Source: Batillaria attramentaria (Eukaryota; Mollusca; Gastropoda; Batillariidae). From it: 64,000 bases of DNA. The notes under the pieces were generated by a model. That model searched no databases. It was not told where the DNA came from and was given only the letters and a program-made list of their open reading frames with translations. The position numbers and the translations under genes were made by a program. The stretch spans positions 1,038,501 through 1,102,500 of the forward strand of contig JACVVK020000143.1 of NCBI GenBank assembly GCA_018292915.2, read 5' to 3'. This document shows, piece after piece, positions 25,101 through 32,433 of this stretch. Positions within the stretch are counted from its first letter, which is position 1, and each line of letters begins with the position of its first letter.

Positions 25101-27734
25101 TTTATTGTTTTATTCACAGTGAACAAATTTTGTGTGCAGCTATGACGTTCGATTTTTAATTTCGCACTTTATAACGTTTGATGGACGAGTTACCTCCCCT
25201 GAGCATTCTTCCTAATGTGAGTAGGGGCGGAAGCATTATTTCCCCTTGGAGAGACTTCCTCAGCTTTCCAGTATTCCAAGTAGCATTAATTACAAGTTTG
25301 CGAAAGGGTTAATGATCGGCGGTTAGTGGATGACGTAGGATGGCGTGATCGACTTGCTAACAGAATGATAAGTAAGTGACGAGAACGTGACGTCATGTGT
25401 ACAGGTATTACGCCATCCTGCACCCGATGAGAGCTCGCTACACGTGCACCGTGAAGCTGGCCCGCCGGACTGTGTTGGTCATCTGGGCACTGAGCGCTGT
25501 CATGGCCCTCCCTATCATAGTCGGCCAGGTGAGTCAGCTACCTGTAGATTTTTTGTTGTTTTGTTTTGTTTTGTTTCTTTTTCATGTCCATGACGCATTC
25601 TTCCTGATGTCGCGACTCTCACTTTTGAAATTTTAGACACCGTGTGAATATTGTAATGTTTAATCCCTCCCCTCCCTCCCTTCCTCTTCCTTCTTCTCTG
25701 TGAGTATGTACATGTATCTCTTTTCTGGTTATTGAATTCGGTAGGGGCGACTTACACGTTTTGCACTGTTTTCCATTGCCGTAGAAAACGCTAATAGTGT
25801 TTTTTTTGTGCGGCGCTTGGATCCTGTTATGCACATGTATAAGCGCCCTATAAGTCTCCTGTAATATTGTTCATTTTTTTTTCTGAATGATTACTTGCAC
25901 GGCTTCAGTCATGAACTATGAGACGAAGTTTTCTTGAGGGAAAATAAAGAAATCATGCAATGAACTGTGCCAGACTTCATACTTGTGATTATATATCCTA
26001 CCGTCTACATGTAATGTGTACAGACTTTCAAAACAATGTTCCCCTATGACCCCCCCCCCCCCCCCCCCCCCCTGTGTCTTCAGGATCACTATGAAGTCGG
26101 CGAGATTCGCAAGGGGTACTGGTGCACGGAGCGCTGGCCGTTGTCATGGTTATACCAAGTGAACCAGGTGTACATGTTGCTGGTGGTGTACGTGCTGCCC
26201 TTGACCTTCATGACGTGTACCTACGTCAGCATCTGTCGCCGCCTGTGGCAAGTGCGCTATCAGCGAGCGTCCATACGGGCACAACAGTGAGTATACCGTC
26301 ACTTCCACACTGCAAGCACACGCGCCAGGAACAGGTGAGCCATCGGGGATCCCGTTTGATGGACGAGTTATCTCCCGTGAGCATTCTCTTAAGGGAAGAA
26401 TTATTTCCCCTGGGTAGCGTACCCAACTTTCTATTTCATGCAGCATTAGCAAAAATGTCAGTGGGACTAACTCTTTACCGATCAAAGTCCCTGGTGGCTC
26501 ACTCACTTGCTGCGGACGCTTGTGATTGCAATAGTGGATTGTATTTCTTGTACATTATTGTAGAAAATCAGGAATCACAGAGACTGGACTTGGAAGAACT
26601 TCAAGTTTGCTTATTCTCCTGCACTAGTGCAGTTAATAATAATACGTATTGCAAAATTTGGAGAAATTCCGACAGCTGATTGGCTGATGACACCTGTAAA
26701 TAGCCTCGATATCGTGCTCGTAACCTCCATCATCATAATGCTAAAAGGGTCTCGGTGTTTATCCAATCCATGACGCTTAGGTCCTTGTACCAATCGACGC
26801 CGGCAAACAACGTACGATATCACTGACGGTAACTTGAATACAACGTACGATATCACTGACGGTAACTTGAATACAACGTACGATATCACTGACGGTAACC
26901 TTAATAATAACGACCAATAGGGACCGTTGTAGGAACGTCCACAAAGGTCAGCTTTCGCCGTGTGTACCGAGATTAGGTGCACATATTGCTGGCTCTTGGC
27001 GCCAAGTCAGGAATCGAACCAACGACCAGACCACTGACAGCCCAACGTTCAACCCGCACAGCCAACCAGGTTCATGTGGTCTCCATTGTTACACCCCTAA
27101 TATGATCACCGCACCAATCGGGGTCCTGCACTGCGCCAGAGTGTGGTGGAATGTCTACAGAGCTAGTTTGTGGAGCGGGAGCTCGCGGGAAGAAGTAGCG
27201 CGGAATGGTCAGCAGAGGGTGTGAACAGACGGTACACAAGACACAAATGTTGCCCATACGGAGAGCGTGAAGTCGGACAGCACGTGCCGAGAGTTTACTG
27301 AAGCGCCGTAAACGGTGAACGTGGTCTCTGAGCGGCCATTTTGTGTGGGCTGTTGGCGTGTGATTATTTTCCCGCCCCGATGGACAAGAGGCGGGTAATT
27401 GACACTTACGTAGGATGGCGGCATGGCCCGCCCTGCAAATTACACCGTAACCTGGGAACGACATCATCCCAGTAGTGGCTTCTGACCTAGTCAGTCTTCA
27501 ATGCCTGCAGCTTTGTGACTGACTCAAGCTGGACCAGTTTTAGTATGCCCCCTGCTGCCCCCCCCCCCTCCCCCAACTCATCCCTCCTTTTTATGTTACC
27601 CTGGCGGTAGAACATCTTGTTCCCTTGTCCCCCCCCCCCTTTTTTTTTTTTAACTATCTTTCCTTTCAAAACCTCTCCCTAGGCGCCGTGAGCACTCAGT
27701 TAGGGTGGAGCCGTGCGCTATATCAAGTCTCCAC

Positions 27735-27766
<32 letters not shown>

Positions 27767-29153
27767 TTGTTAGAGCTAATGTACATGTATGTGATTTCCT
27801 GCGAAAGGCGGTGGTGCACTTCCCTCTTCTGATGAACAAAATATAAAAAGCGATTAGAAAATCATCCTTGGCGGAAGAGACAAAAACGAAACTCATTCAG
27901 CTTGTGTTTACCTTCACTGATCCCACTAAATAATTATGGAGAGGAAGTCTGAAGGAGTGAAAAACGAAAGAGTCGGTATGGGGAGAGTTAAAATGTTATT
28001 GCAAGGGAACAACTCTTATTACTAAATATTATTGGTTTGCTTATTAAAGATGGCAGGATTTGACGTATTGCTGTTTTCATTCCTTTGATTGCAAACTTAT
28101 TTGGTTGTTTTACAAGCTTCAGCTTCAAGCAATGCTTGTCCTTCCTTGTATCACTGGATGTCGCTTTGACCTACATCACGCAGTTTCCTTATTTTCAGTG
28201 CTCACACCGTACGGACGGAACCAAGCCAGCAGAGTTTGCTGCCCTTTGTTGGGCCAACAACCGCTTCCTCCCCTAGTGAGGCGTGCGCATACAGGGACTT
28301 CCGGAACATCGTACGTCAGGCCCAGCCAGGCGCACGTCACAAGCGGACCCTTCAGAGTGAGGACGCCACCAGAAAACAGGTAGACGGATCATCGGCTGCT
28401 CCTGAACACGTCACCAGGAGGCTTTGGGGATGGAGGGGTGGGGTGGCTGGGGAGGAGGAGGGGGGGGGGGTGAGGGGGTAGTTAACAAAATACAACAGAA
28501 CACGCTTAAATCGAATACGCTTAGAAAACTGATTTTTTATTCAAGTTATCCAACGTCTGACTTATCCGCGGGTCGAAGAAACCAGTGCGATTTTCACTAC
28601 ATTGGCAAAATTCGTGGGAAAATGAAGAGCTCGGAGACCTGGCGTTGTACTTATAATTTATATAGTTCATGTAGTAGACAGGTCGTGTATATTTGACGCT
28701 GTTTGTTTTCCCATCAGCTGTGCCGTGTTTTGTCAGGACGTGTATGTTTGACCCCGTATCTCGTTGTTCCGCTCGTCCTTCAGGTGGTGAAGATGCTGGT
28801 GGCCGTGGTGGTGCTGTTCGCTCTCTGCTGGGGTCCCATCATCATCAACAACGTGCTGGTGGCCTTTGGCGTGCTGGAGACACTTCACGTGGGTTACCTG
28901 AAGCCCATGCGGCAGGTGTTCTGGCTGCTGGCTTACCTCAACAGCTGCCTCAACCCCGTCGTGTACGGCTTCATGTCGAAGAATTTCCGCGAGTCGTTCA
29001 GAAACACCGTGTGGAGATGTGTGCTGCGGAAACCGCCCAACAAGGAGCCGGCTACAGGCATCTACTGGCGATGTTCCTTTCAGGTAAAACTCACTCACGC
29101 CGGATGATGCAAATTGACGTGTGTGTGACTGTGTGTGTGACTCTGTGTGTGTG

Positions 29154-29209
<56 letters not shown>

Positions 29210-29732
29210 GTGACATTTGTTTGAAAAGGCCACAAACGTGTGTAGCAGTTGTAGCATTTTAGTGCATCGAAGGCTGGTTGAACCCAAATTATATGGAATA
29301 ACTGGAGGGTGATTTAAAAAAAATAATCATCAGTGTTTTTTTTTTCATCATTAACCATAAGAATAACTGTTATAAAAATCAAGTATTTAAAACAATAAGT
29401 TATCTGGGTTATCTGTAGACAATCTGTATTTGTATTTACATATATTTATGTTTCAGTTTAGAAATATGAGGTGACTGGTTTGTATTTGTGTGTGTGTCTG
29501 TCAGCCGGTGCCCTCCGCCGTGTCTATGAGTGCTCGCAGCCCTTCCGTCTTCAGCGACAGTGACCGTAATCTACTGGCCCCCTCCACCTCGCTACATCGT
29601 CTACATGTGCCCACCACACCCATGGCCCGCCCCAGCACCCCCTCCCTCCCGTCCCTCCCCTCTCTCCCTCCTACCTCCCTCGTGCTCAGCAAGATCAGTG
29701 CTTGTGATGGAGACAGTGATATTACCGGGTGA
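8669..29732 (+). CDS. Class A neuropeptide-type GPCR gene, 5' partial (six exons)
   Basis: Six exons (8669-8790, 25405-25528, 26084-26286, 28199-28379, 28784-29083, 29505-29732) join with matching phases into 385 codons plus a stop. The product is a rhodopsin-family receptor from the end of ECL1 to the C-terminus. Visible hallmarks are the TM3 cysteine followed by an ERY motif (SLERYYAILHP), the TM4 tryptophan, the ECL2 cysteine (GYWCTERW), CWGP in TM6 and NSCLNPVVY in TM7. TM1-TM2 are absent; no matching exon was seen in 1-8668, so the gene probably starts upstream. Such receptors sit in the plasma membrane and signal through G proteins, usually for peptide ligands. The TM3/ICL2/ECL2 pattern resembles the CCK, orexin, TRH and QRFP-like group, but I cannot fix a subfamily. 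The 16.6 kb second intron carries a LINE and many minisatellites. Confidence 0.93.
9203..9410 (+). repeat. (CAGA)n-rich tract
   Basis: CAGA tetranucleotides are mixed with longer units such as cactgagacagagaaagaca. The overlapping open frames on both strands are repeat artefacts. Confidence 0.85.
9690..10075 (+). mobile_element. LTR-like fragment
   Basis: tatataag at 9943 is followed about 65 bases later by AATAAA at 10008, then a GT-rich stretch. This resembles an LTR U3-R-U5 layout, but the ends and target duplication were not resolved. The 126-codon antisense ORF here has no recognisable motif. Confidence 0.3.
10266..10345 (-). mobile_element. tRNA-like fragment (possible SINE head)
   Basis: The minus strand reads caggttcgaatcctggcgaa, a good B box, but no convincing A box or cloverleaf follows. 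It is either a SINE remnant or a decayed tRNA. Confidence 0.35.
10748..10936 (+). repeat. 94-bp tandem duplication
   Basis: Two nearly identical units begin with tgtcttccaagggcagtggc, at 10748 and 10842. Confidence 0.88.
11008..11313 (+). repeat. 19-bp minisatellite, 16 copies
   Basis: Units of cacttgggacacagtatag with few variants. Since 19 is not a multiple of 3, the antisense open frames cycle through all phases and are not genes. Confidence 0.92.
12148..12443 (+). mobile_element. MITE family 1, copy 1
   Basis: Terminal inverted repeats AATAGACGACTCTACTC and its near-complement GGAGTCGTCTATT bound 296 bases with no coding capacity. Internal tracts (ccaggccaaagccccgcccc, ggcaagaaag) recur in the other two copies. 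Confidence 0.8.
12672..12722 (-). mobile_element. tRNA-like fragment (B box only)
   Basis: The minus strand contains gttgggggttcgagccctgt. Only the 3' half of a tRNA-like sequence is visible. Confidence 0.3.
12808..12848 (+). repeat. (TG)n microsatellite
   Basis: A pure TG tract adjoining a diverged SINE. Confidence 0.95.
12838..12976 (-). mobile_element. Diverged relative of SINE family A
   Basis: The minus strand reads ctcgggtcgtgagttcgaat, the B-box region, then a body with ctggctttatcctcgttgtc and a tail next to a GT repeat. It is clearly more diverged than the other copies. Confidence 0.6.
13221..13442 (+). repeat. 32-bp minisatellite, 7 copies
   Basis: Units start cacatttgagtagcaccgag and end gtttccacgtt. 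They are followed by a (GAGT)n run at 13467-13494. Confidence 0.9.
13843..17721 (+). CDS. LINE ORF: Thr-rich N-terminus, APE endonuclease, reverse transcriptase
   Basis: 1292 codons without a stop or frameshift from the first ATG. Residues about 8-30 are hydrophobic (STIVLAGLSGLLLFVTVTLY), which is unusual for a LINE. Residues about 105-300 are a Thr-rich, minisatellite-encoded region with repeated AADCERDTTTTT units. The APE-type endonuclease follows (FNAQSVG, TETW, LLGDFNFHF, SDHKAI), then the reverse transcriptase (NYRPVSNLPLVSKLIEK, LDLSAAFDTIDH, GVPQGSVLGP, FADDTQLH) and a C-terminal block ending in AWNSLPLSLRQSTSLETFK. The motif style fits the CR1/L2/Rex1 group. An intact frame suggests recent activity. 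Confidence 0.93.
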   Translation: MSGVHPVLSTIVLAGLSGLLLFVTVTLYSPPDSVLCRMEERSMLSSDFLKMSSCYKLDSVLFRSLANIGLLAKPGRRRGCRSGRFLCHRLHTVSSATCHITTPANVLNTTTTTVPDYDLGTTMTTTTHTTAPGRICGITTTTTATADCDTTTTTTTTTAADCERDTTITTTTATDCERDTTTTTTTAADCERDTTTTTTTAADCERDTTTTTTTAADSKRDTTITTTTAADCERDTMTTTTTIAADSDRDTTTIITTAADCEWYTTTIATTTTTTTTTTTDCERDITAAISTIIAPDCDLDTISRTSLAKRPVISKHSDYRFCLFNAQSVGPSEKTDMICDYITDRDLDIVLITETWLRIHGDEPKCKQLTPPGFLIKSFPRPTRGGGIAVIYKQSLHAHFTFKQSFSFPIQSFEIVELVFTTPSQSIILTCVYRPPPSTKNKLTTAMFHEEFENLLDHYTTRAGTLLLLGDFNFHFDRPDNPDTKRLCQTLNMHGLTQLVSQPTHRSGHILDWIIARPLDNPISNLTVTDQLESDHKAIIGTLNITQLRRQKRPVTRRNLKAIDREAFGAEASLRLTQTDPHTDLATHYNTTLRSLLDEHAPPSTRLVPNHPPSPWLTPEIRLAKQERRQAERKWLVTKLTVHKQIYKAKKHIVNKMVSKAKTDYFHAKIMHSTSSKELFTAMSDLLGIFTSSPLPTIYNKESLPQLFSHYFTTKVNTLRSKLDQTHFVPSPPDPTFTGSPLTCFRPVTSVEIGQTLKTMSITSCDLDPIPSSLFSDCLADLLPTLTDIVNTALISGVFPTAYKTAIVRPLLKKPSLDPNDLKNYRPVSNLPLVSKLIEKTVLKQLDAHLTTNNLLHPFQSAYRPNHSTETALLRITNDLLNSTDSGLISILTLLDLSAAFDTIDHSLLLNRLCRTFGIEDTALSFFRSYLSDRFQTVVICNASSSTAQPTGNTSSNPPQPTSSISSNPAQLTCGVPQGSVLGPVLFTLYTMPLIHIISRHNIQHHMFADDTQLHTSSKPENIHHLALITSECYADIKNWMTENKLQLNGDKTEVMLIGTSQKLASLSVNSLQLEDTLSIPFSDSAKNLGVTLDSTLTMKKHIAQISQSCHFQLRRISSVRKYLSTDATAKLVTSLILSRLDYCNSLLAGLPASSILPLQRIQNIAARLVLRLKKSDHISRALCSLHWLPLSQRIKYKICTLCYKCIHNSAPSYLSDLLELYTPSRSLRSSSDTLILRIPRTKLSSVGSRAFSYAGPKAWNSLPLSLRQSTSLETFKTNLKTYLFSSQSSV
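14160..14740 (+). repeat. In-frame 42-bp minisatellite inside the LINE ORF
   Basis: Imperfect units of about 42 bases encode CERDTTTTTTAAD-like blocks, mixed with (ACC)n runs. The unit is 14 codons, so expansion keeps the frame. The minus strand is also open here. Confidence 0.88.
17891..18587. other. No gene seen (GPCR intron)
   Basis: Unique-looking intronic sequence with purine-rich stretches. The ORFs on both strands lack motifs. Confidence 0.5.
18588..18781. mobile_element. Foldback MITE, 194 bp
   Basis: Perfect 17-bp ends (TTAGCAGGACTTCGTAA and its complement) extend into an imperfect inverted repeat of about 65 bases through gagcagcg and catttac. The element can fold almost completely into a hairpin. 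Confidence 0.8.
19386..19470 (-). mobile_element. LINE/SINE 3' tail with hairpin and (ATT)n
   Basis: On the minus strand GGCGCTTT ... AAAGCGCC forms a stem and is followed by (ATT)n, the same layout as the 3' end of the intact LINE at 17.8 kb, with paired base changes in the stem. Confidence 0.55.
19696..19790 (+). repeat. (ATTGT/ATCGT)n pentanucleotide tract
   Basis: Runs of ATTGT flank a block of ATCGT units, a point variant that has itself expanded. Confidence 0.9.
20011..20451 (+). repeat. 50-bp minisatellite, about 9 copies
   Basis: Units start ccacagtcaccacaatggtg and end cacacgccgg or cacacgccga; the two end types alternate irregularly. Confidence 0.92.
20765..20870 (-). mobile_element. 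3' end of a LINE/SINE with a gggatcaataaagta tail
   Basis: The minus strand reads aatttcccaattttgggatc aataaagta, a short stem and tail seen at the 3' end of some non-LTR elements and of the SINE at 49.96-50.28 kb. The preceding sequence is too diverged to classify. Confidence 0.45.
21429..21822 (+). repeat. 42-bp minisatellite with duplicated flank
   Basis: Seven units of about 42 bases (acacatggtcatggtgccct ... cccagccagact). The unique left flank starting gggctcagagttgttcttct at 21429 is repeated at 21754, so the array end carries a copy of its own beginning. Confidence 0.9.
22096..22190 (-). repeat. (ATT)n microsatellite with LINE-like tail
   Basis: A run of AAT units on the plus strand abuts ggcgcctaacc; on the minus strand this reads ggcgccaaacaag followed by (TTA)n, like the LINE tails elsewhere. 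Confidence 0.5.
22657..23198 (+). repeat. 30-bp minisatellite, 18 near-identical copies
   Basis: Each unit (gatttgtactactcactacg acacacggac) differs in at most one base. A 270-codon plus-strand ORF (22501-23313, ATG start) reads it as DDLYYSLRHT repeats, and the minus strand is open too. It lies in the GPCR intron. No splice or signal features support a gene. Confidence 0.95.
23318..23440 (+). repeat. Interstitial telomere-like repeats (TTAGGG)n
   Basis: Short TTAGGG runs alternate with gatttgagg-like spacers in five or six blocks, a diverged interstitial telomeric sequence. Confidence 0.8.
23637..23814 (+). mobile_element. tRNA-derived SINE, family A, full-length copy
   Basis: It has a tRNA-like head with an A box (ggtggccgaatggtagagcg) and a B box (tgagttcgtatctc), then a unique body ending gtggacaaggacgttaaa and a C-rich tail. 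It is flanked by a 12-bp direct repeat, ctgtgctgtgtg, at 23625-23636 and 23815-23826. Confidence 0.88.
23827..25179. other. No gene seen (GPCR intron)
   Basis: Mostly unique sequence. Short direct repeats of gtgtgactgagtgcatggac lie near 23860-23910, continuing a ctctgtgttgtgt motif from 23530. Confidence 0.5.
25180..25290 (+). repeat. Dispersed repeat R3, copy 1
   Basis: gatggacgagttacctcccctgagcattct and tatttcccct recur at 26352-26455, in the same orientation and in another intron of the same gene. Confidence 0.6.
25405..25528 (+). CDS. GPCR exon: ICL2-TM4
   Basis: The first base completes the split arginine codon, giving ERYYAILHPMRARY. TM4 follows with its conserved tryptophan (VLVIWALSAVMALP). 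The donor is caggtgagt, phase 0. The flanks are a tgtacag acceptor and intron sequence. Confidence 0.94.
25800..25855 (+). mobile_element. LINE 3' tail fragment with hairpin
   Basis: GGCGCTT and AAGCGCC flank a 20-odd base loop and are followed by ctataagt, similar to the 3' end of the intact LINE. Confidence 0.45.
26084..26286 (+). CDS. GPCR exon: ECL2-TM5
   Basis: It encodes ECL2 with the disulfide cysteine (KGYWCTERW) and TM5 (LLVVYVLPLTFMTCTYV) up to the start of ICL3. The polypyrimidine tract of the acceptor is a run of more than twenty C followed by tgtgtcttcag. It ends in phase 2 before gtgagt. Confidence 0.94.
26350..26460 (+). repeat. Dispersed repeat R3, copy 2
   Basis: Matches 25180-25290: gatggacgagttatctcccg, then aagaattatttcccctggg and a shared agcattag-like end. 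Confidence 0.6.
26808..26903 (+). repeat. 33-bp tandem repeat, 3 copies
   Basis: caacgtacgatatcactgac recurs with a period of 33 bases, next to SINE D in a GPCR intron. Confidence 0.85.
26890..27075 (-). mobile_element. tRNA-like SINE, family D
   Basis: The minus strand starts cctggttggctgtgcgggtt and has gttggttcgattcctgac, matching A and B boxes. A body of about 110 bases follows. No target duplication was identified. Confidence 0.6.
27668..27763 (+). mobile_element. LINE-like 3' tail with (ATC)n
   Basis: aggcgccgtgagcactcag ... gtgcgctatatcaagtc precedes (CAT)n. The start also matches the aggcgccgggagcatgc segment at 6405, so both come from one subfamily. Confidence 0.5.
28199..28379 (+). 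CDS. GPCR exon: ICL3
   Basis: The exon starts after ttattttcag; its first base completes the codon left by the previous exon. It encodes a hydrophilic loop of 60 residues rich in Ser, Arg and Gln, ending in EDATRKQ, and joins in phase 0 to VVKML of TM6. This loop is poorly conserved in the family, so support rests on phase, splice sites and the typical RKQVVKML junction. Confidence 0.85.
28784..29083 (+). CDS. GPCR exon: TM6-TM7-helix 8
   Basis: Exactly 100 codons with phase 0 at both ends. They hold TM6 with CWGP, ECL3, TM7 with NSCLNPVVY and the helix 8 start (MSKNFRESFRN). The donor is caggtaaaa. A long GT repeat follows directly in the intron. Confidence 0.95.
29103..29212 (+). repeat. 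(GT)n microsatellite just after a GPCR donor
   Basis: GT-rich, pure from 29150; it starts about 35 bases after the donor of exon 28784-29083. Confidence 0.95.
29505..29732 (+). CDS. GPCR terminal exon: C-terminal tail
   Basis: The acceptor is tgtctgtcag. The exon encodes 75 residues of Ser/Pro/Leu-rich cytoplasmic tail with many possible phosphorylation sites, ending in CDGDSDITG and TGA. These last codons and the stop are the first unit of a 50-bp tandem array that continues into the 3' UTR. Confidence 0.88.
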   Translation, partial: PVPSAVSMSARSPSVFSDSDRNLLAPSTSLHRLHVPTTPMARPSTPSLPSLPSLPPTSLVLSKISACDGDSDITG

Positions 29733-30152
29733 AGAGCGTGACGTGAAGAGCTTGTGATGGAGACAGTGATATTACCGGGTGAAGAGCGTGACGTGAAGAG
29801 CTTGTGATGGAGACAGTGATATTACCGGGTGAAGAGCGTGACGAGAAGAGCTTGTGACGGAGACAGTGATATTACCGGGTGAAGAGCGTGACGAGAAGAG
29901 CTTGTGATGGAGACAGTGATATTACCGGGTGAAGATCGTGACGAGAAGAGCTTGTGATGGAGACAGTGATATTACCGGGTGAAGAGCGTGACGAGAAGAG
30001 CTTGTGACGGAGACAGTGATATTACCGGGTGAAGAGCGTGACGCGAAGAGCTTGTGATGGAGACAGTGATAATACCGGGTGAAGAGCGTGACGAGAAGAG
30101 CTTGTGATGGAGACAGTGATATTACCGGGTGAAGAGCGTGACGAGAAGAGCT
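29701..30152 (+). repeat. 50-bp minisatellite, 9 copies, starting in the GPCR stop region
   Basis: Units (cttgtgatggagacagtgat ... gaagagcgtgacgagaagag) begin inside the last coding exon. Each carries the final codons and the TGA of the receptor ORF. Unit variation is low. Confidence 0.93.
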
Positions 30153-30167
30153 CTCAGTTAATAAGTG

Positions 30168-30173
30168 AATAAA
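30168..30173 (+). promoter_or_regulatory. Candidate polyadenylation signal of the GPCR gene
   Basis: An AATAAA lies just past the end of the 50-bp array. If it is used, the whole array is transcribed as 3' UTR. It is placed by sequence alone. Confidence 0.4.
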
Positions 30174-30457
30174 AGGAACGACTGATTGGCTGCTTAGTTC
30201 TCCACTGTGTGAGGGTGATTTCAAAAAAGGGGCAGCGAGAAGAAAAAAACCGTAAAATTGATGCGTGGTTCCCGGCCAGCTTGGGCCCCCTGTTCCCCAG
30301 GAAGTGAGCAAATGAACGCATGATACCGTCTGAGCGAACACAAAAACGTAACATGGGACTTACCGAACGAAACATCCGGGGGGCTTGCAACAGCGAAGGA
30401 ATAAACGAATGAATACAGTTTCAAGAACGAAGAAAACTTAAATCGTGTTAACTGGGC

Positions 30458-30484
30458 TTAGGGTTAGGGTTAGGGTTAGGGTTA
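30458..30484 (+). repeat. Short TTAGGG run
   Basis: Four consecutive TTAGGG units followed by ttaac. Too short to mark a fusion or telomere. Confidence 0.8.
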
Positions 30485-30748
30485 ACTGTACTTGTAATTA
30501 CAAAGAACGGAGAACACTGTAGTTTATTTTTTATTTTAAGTAAAATGTTCCGTCGTGAGTGACCTACGACTCCAGTAATCTATGTTTCAGGCAACCGGCT
30601 GGTTCTGGGAGCCACAGCGTTAAAAACAACAAAACAAAACCTGTCTGTTTTCATGTACGCGTCGTGAAGTATGTTTCGTGATTTTGATGGAGTGTTTCCA
30701 CTGTATAAATGATTCCATACCTTTACCATTCCATAGTAAAGTGTCGTC

Positions 30749-31039
30749 AATAGACGGCTCCACTCCTGTCGGTCAAACGGGACGAGCCCCCAGAATTCTG
30801 CCAATCGCGTTCCGTGGCATGATGAGCATAGCACTTGGCATGGTCTGGCAAGAAAGACACTACAAAGAGGGAAACACATGCAGCTGATATGACTGAAACA
30901 TACGTCAATTCAGCTTTAAACCACCCGGTACCCCCTTTTTTAATAAAATGACGTCATGGGCGTACTATTTTTTGCCAACACCGGCAGTGTAGAGGGGCGG
31001 GGCTTTGGCCTCGGGGCTTGCCGAATGGAGTCGTCTATT
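30749..31039 (-). mobile_element. MITE family 1, copy 2 (inverted)
   Basis: It has the same terminal repeats and the tracts ggggcggggctttggcctcg and ggcaagaaagacac, in the opposite orientation to copy 1. Confidence 0.8.
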
Positions 31040-31496
31040 GTAACTGCATCATTTAACAACAACATCGGTGAACAGGAAAATTAATACCACGTGAAGGTAT
31101 TGTGCCACCTTTAACATAATTATGTGTAAATGTGTATTTTTTTAAAAAATATTACTTATCATACGTGTTTACTGTGTATTTTGTGTTGTGTAAGGAATGA
31201 CACAAAACTACGTTCAAGCTTCGAGGGTTCCGTGATCGTTCTGTGTATGTGTGAAAGACGATTTGTGAAAGACTGATTAACAAATTCCGTGCTCCTTGTG
31301 ATAACCAATTCTCCCCCTCCCCTCCTCCCCCCCCCCAAAAATTACATAATGTATGTTGTGCCTGTCGTGTTCAGATGTTGTGTTGCAAGTACAATCCTCA
31401 CGTTTCTTTACGATGTTCATACAAAGTTCTGCACTCAACGTCAAATGCTGCGACATCTAAAAACGAATACTTTAAAAACTTTATCTGCATGGTCAC

Positions 31497-31790
31497 GGAG
31501 CCAGCTTATGTTTTGGAACAGTTCCGCTTCTGAGTCAATGTGCCTGTACGCTCCAAATCCTCTATCTTGATGATTAGTAGAGCTCTCAATGCTACACTTT
31601 GTGCAAGCGGTGCAACGTTCACATTCTACGACTGTTCCTACAACATTCGTCGCACAGCGTCAGTGTTAGCCGCGCCACTGAGTACGCTTCTGTTGGCTCA
31701 GTGCCAGCATTTGAGATGCTGTCACTGTGCAGGTATCTGAGTGATGTGACGCTAGACACCAGGCAAACAGCTGATAACGATATGTAAGCA
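31497..31790 (+). repeat. Dispersed repeat R1, copy 1
   Basis: About 290 bases from ggagccagcttatgttttgg to gatatgtaag match 41396-41694 in the same orientation at roughly 75-80% by eye (for example cttctgttggctcagtgcca). No clear terminal repeats or coding motif. Confidence 0.75.
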
Positions 31791-31888
31791 TGGAAATCTT
31801 GAAGATTAAGACTGTGCTTGAAATGTCAAATGTTCCCCCCAGTGTCAAATAAAATGTCAATGTCGCCTTGTCTATTTTTTTCTTCTGT

Positions 31889-31891
<3 letters not shown>

Positions 31892-31969
<78 letters not shown>
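31892..31969 (+). repeat. (CA)n microsatellite
   Basis: Uninterrupted CA dinucleotides. Confidence 0.97.
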
Positions 31970-31970
<1 letters not shown>

Positions 31971-31971
<1 letters not shown>

Positions 31972-32345
31972 TAAGCAAGCGAAATTTATTTGAGCAACAT
32001 CGAGACAGAAAGACAGTGAAAAGGCAAGATCTTTCATAAATATGCTTATATACACAGTCAGTATGGAATTCTTACAATTGTAAAGGAATGTCCAAAATAA
32101 ACTTCCAAACCGAATGTATCAAATTTAAACGCTGTTATTAAAATAGTCCCAGTATGAAACGTCAGTGGGCTTGACACCATCAGCCTAGTGGCGATGTTGA
32201 CGAAATTCATAAAAACACGAGCGCACCTGTTCATGCGTCTGTGAGATTATGTTTTCCCGTGAATACTTTCTATACCACCCATACAAAGCCCACAAAAAGC
32301 AAATTTCATATGCCTTTTGCACACACGCACGCACGCACGCACACA

Positions 32346-32433
<88 letters not shown>

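Noticed and set aside
28693..29262. 189-codon plus-strand ORF over GPCR exon 5
   Set aside because: It is a different frame of the TM6-TM7 exon; the receptor frame carries CWGP and NPVVY.
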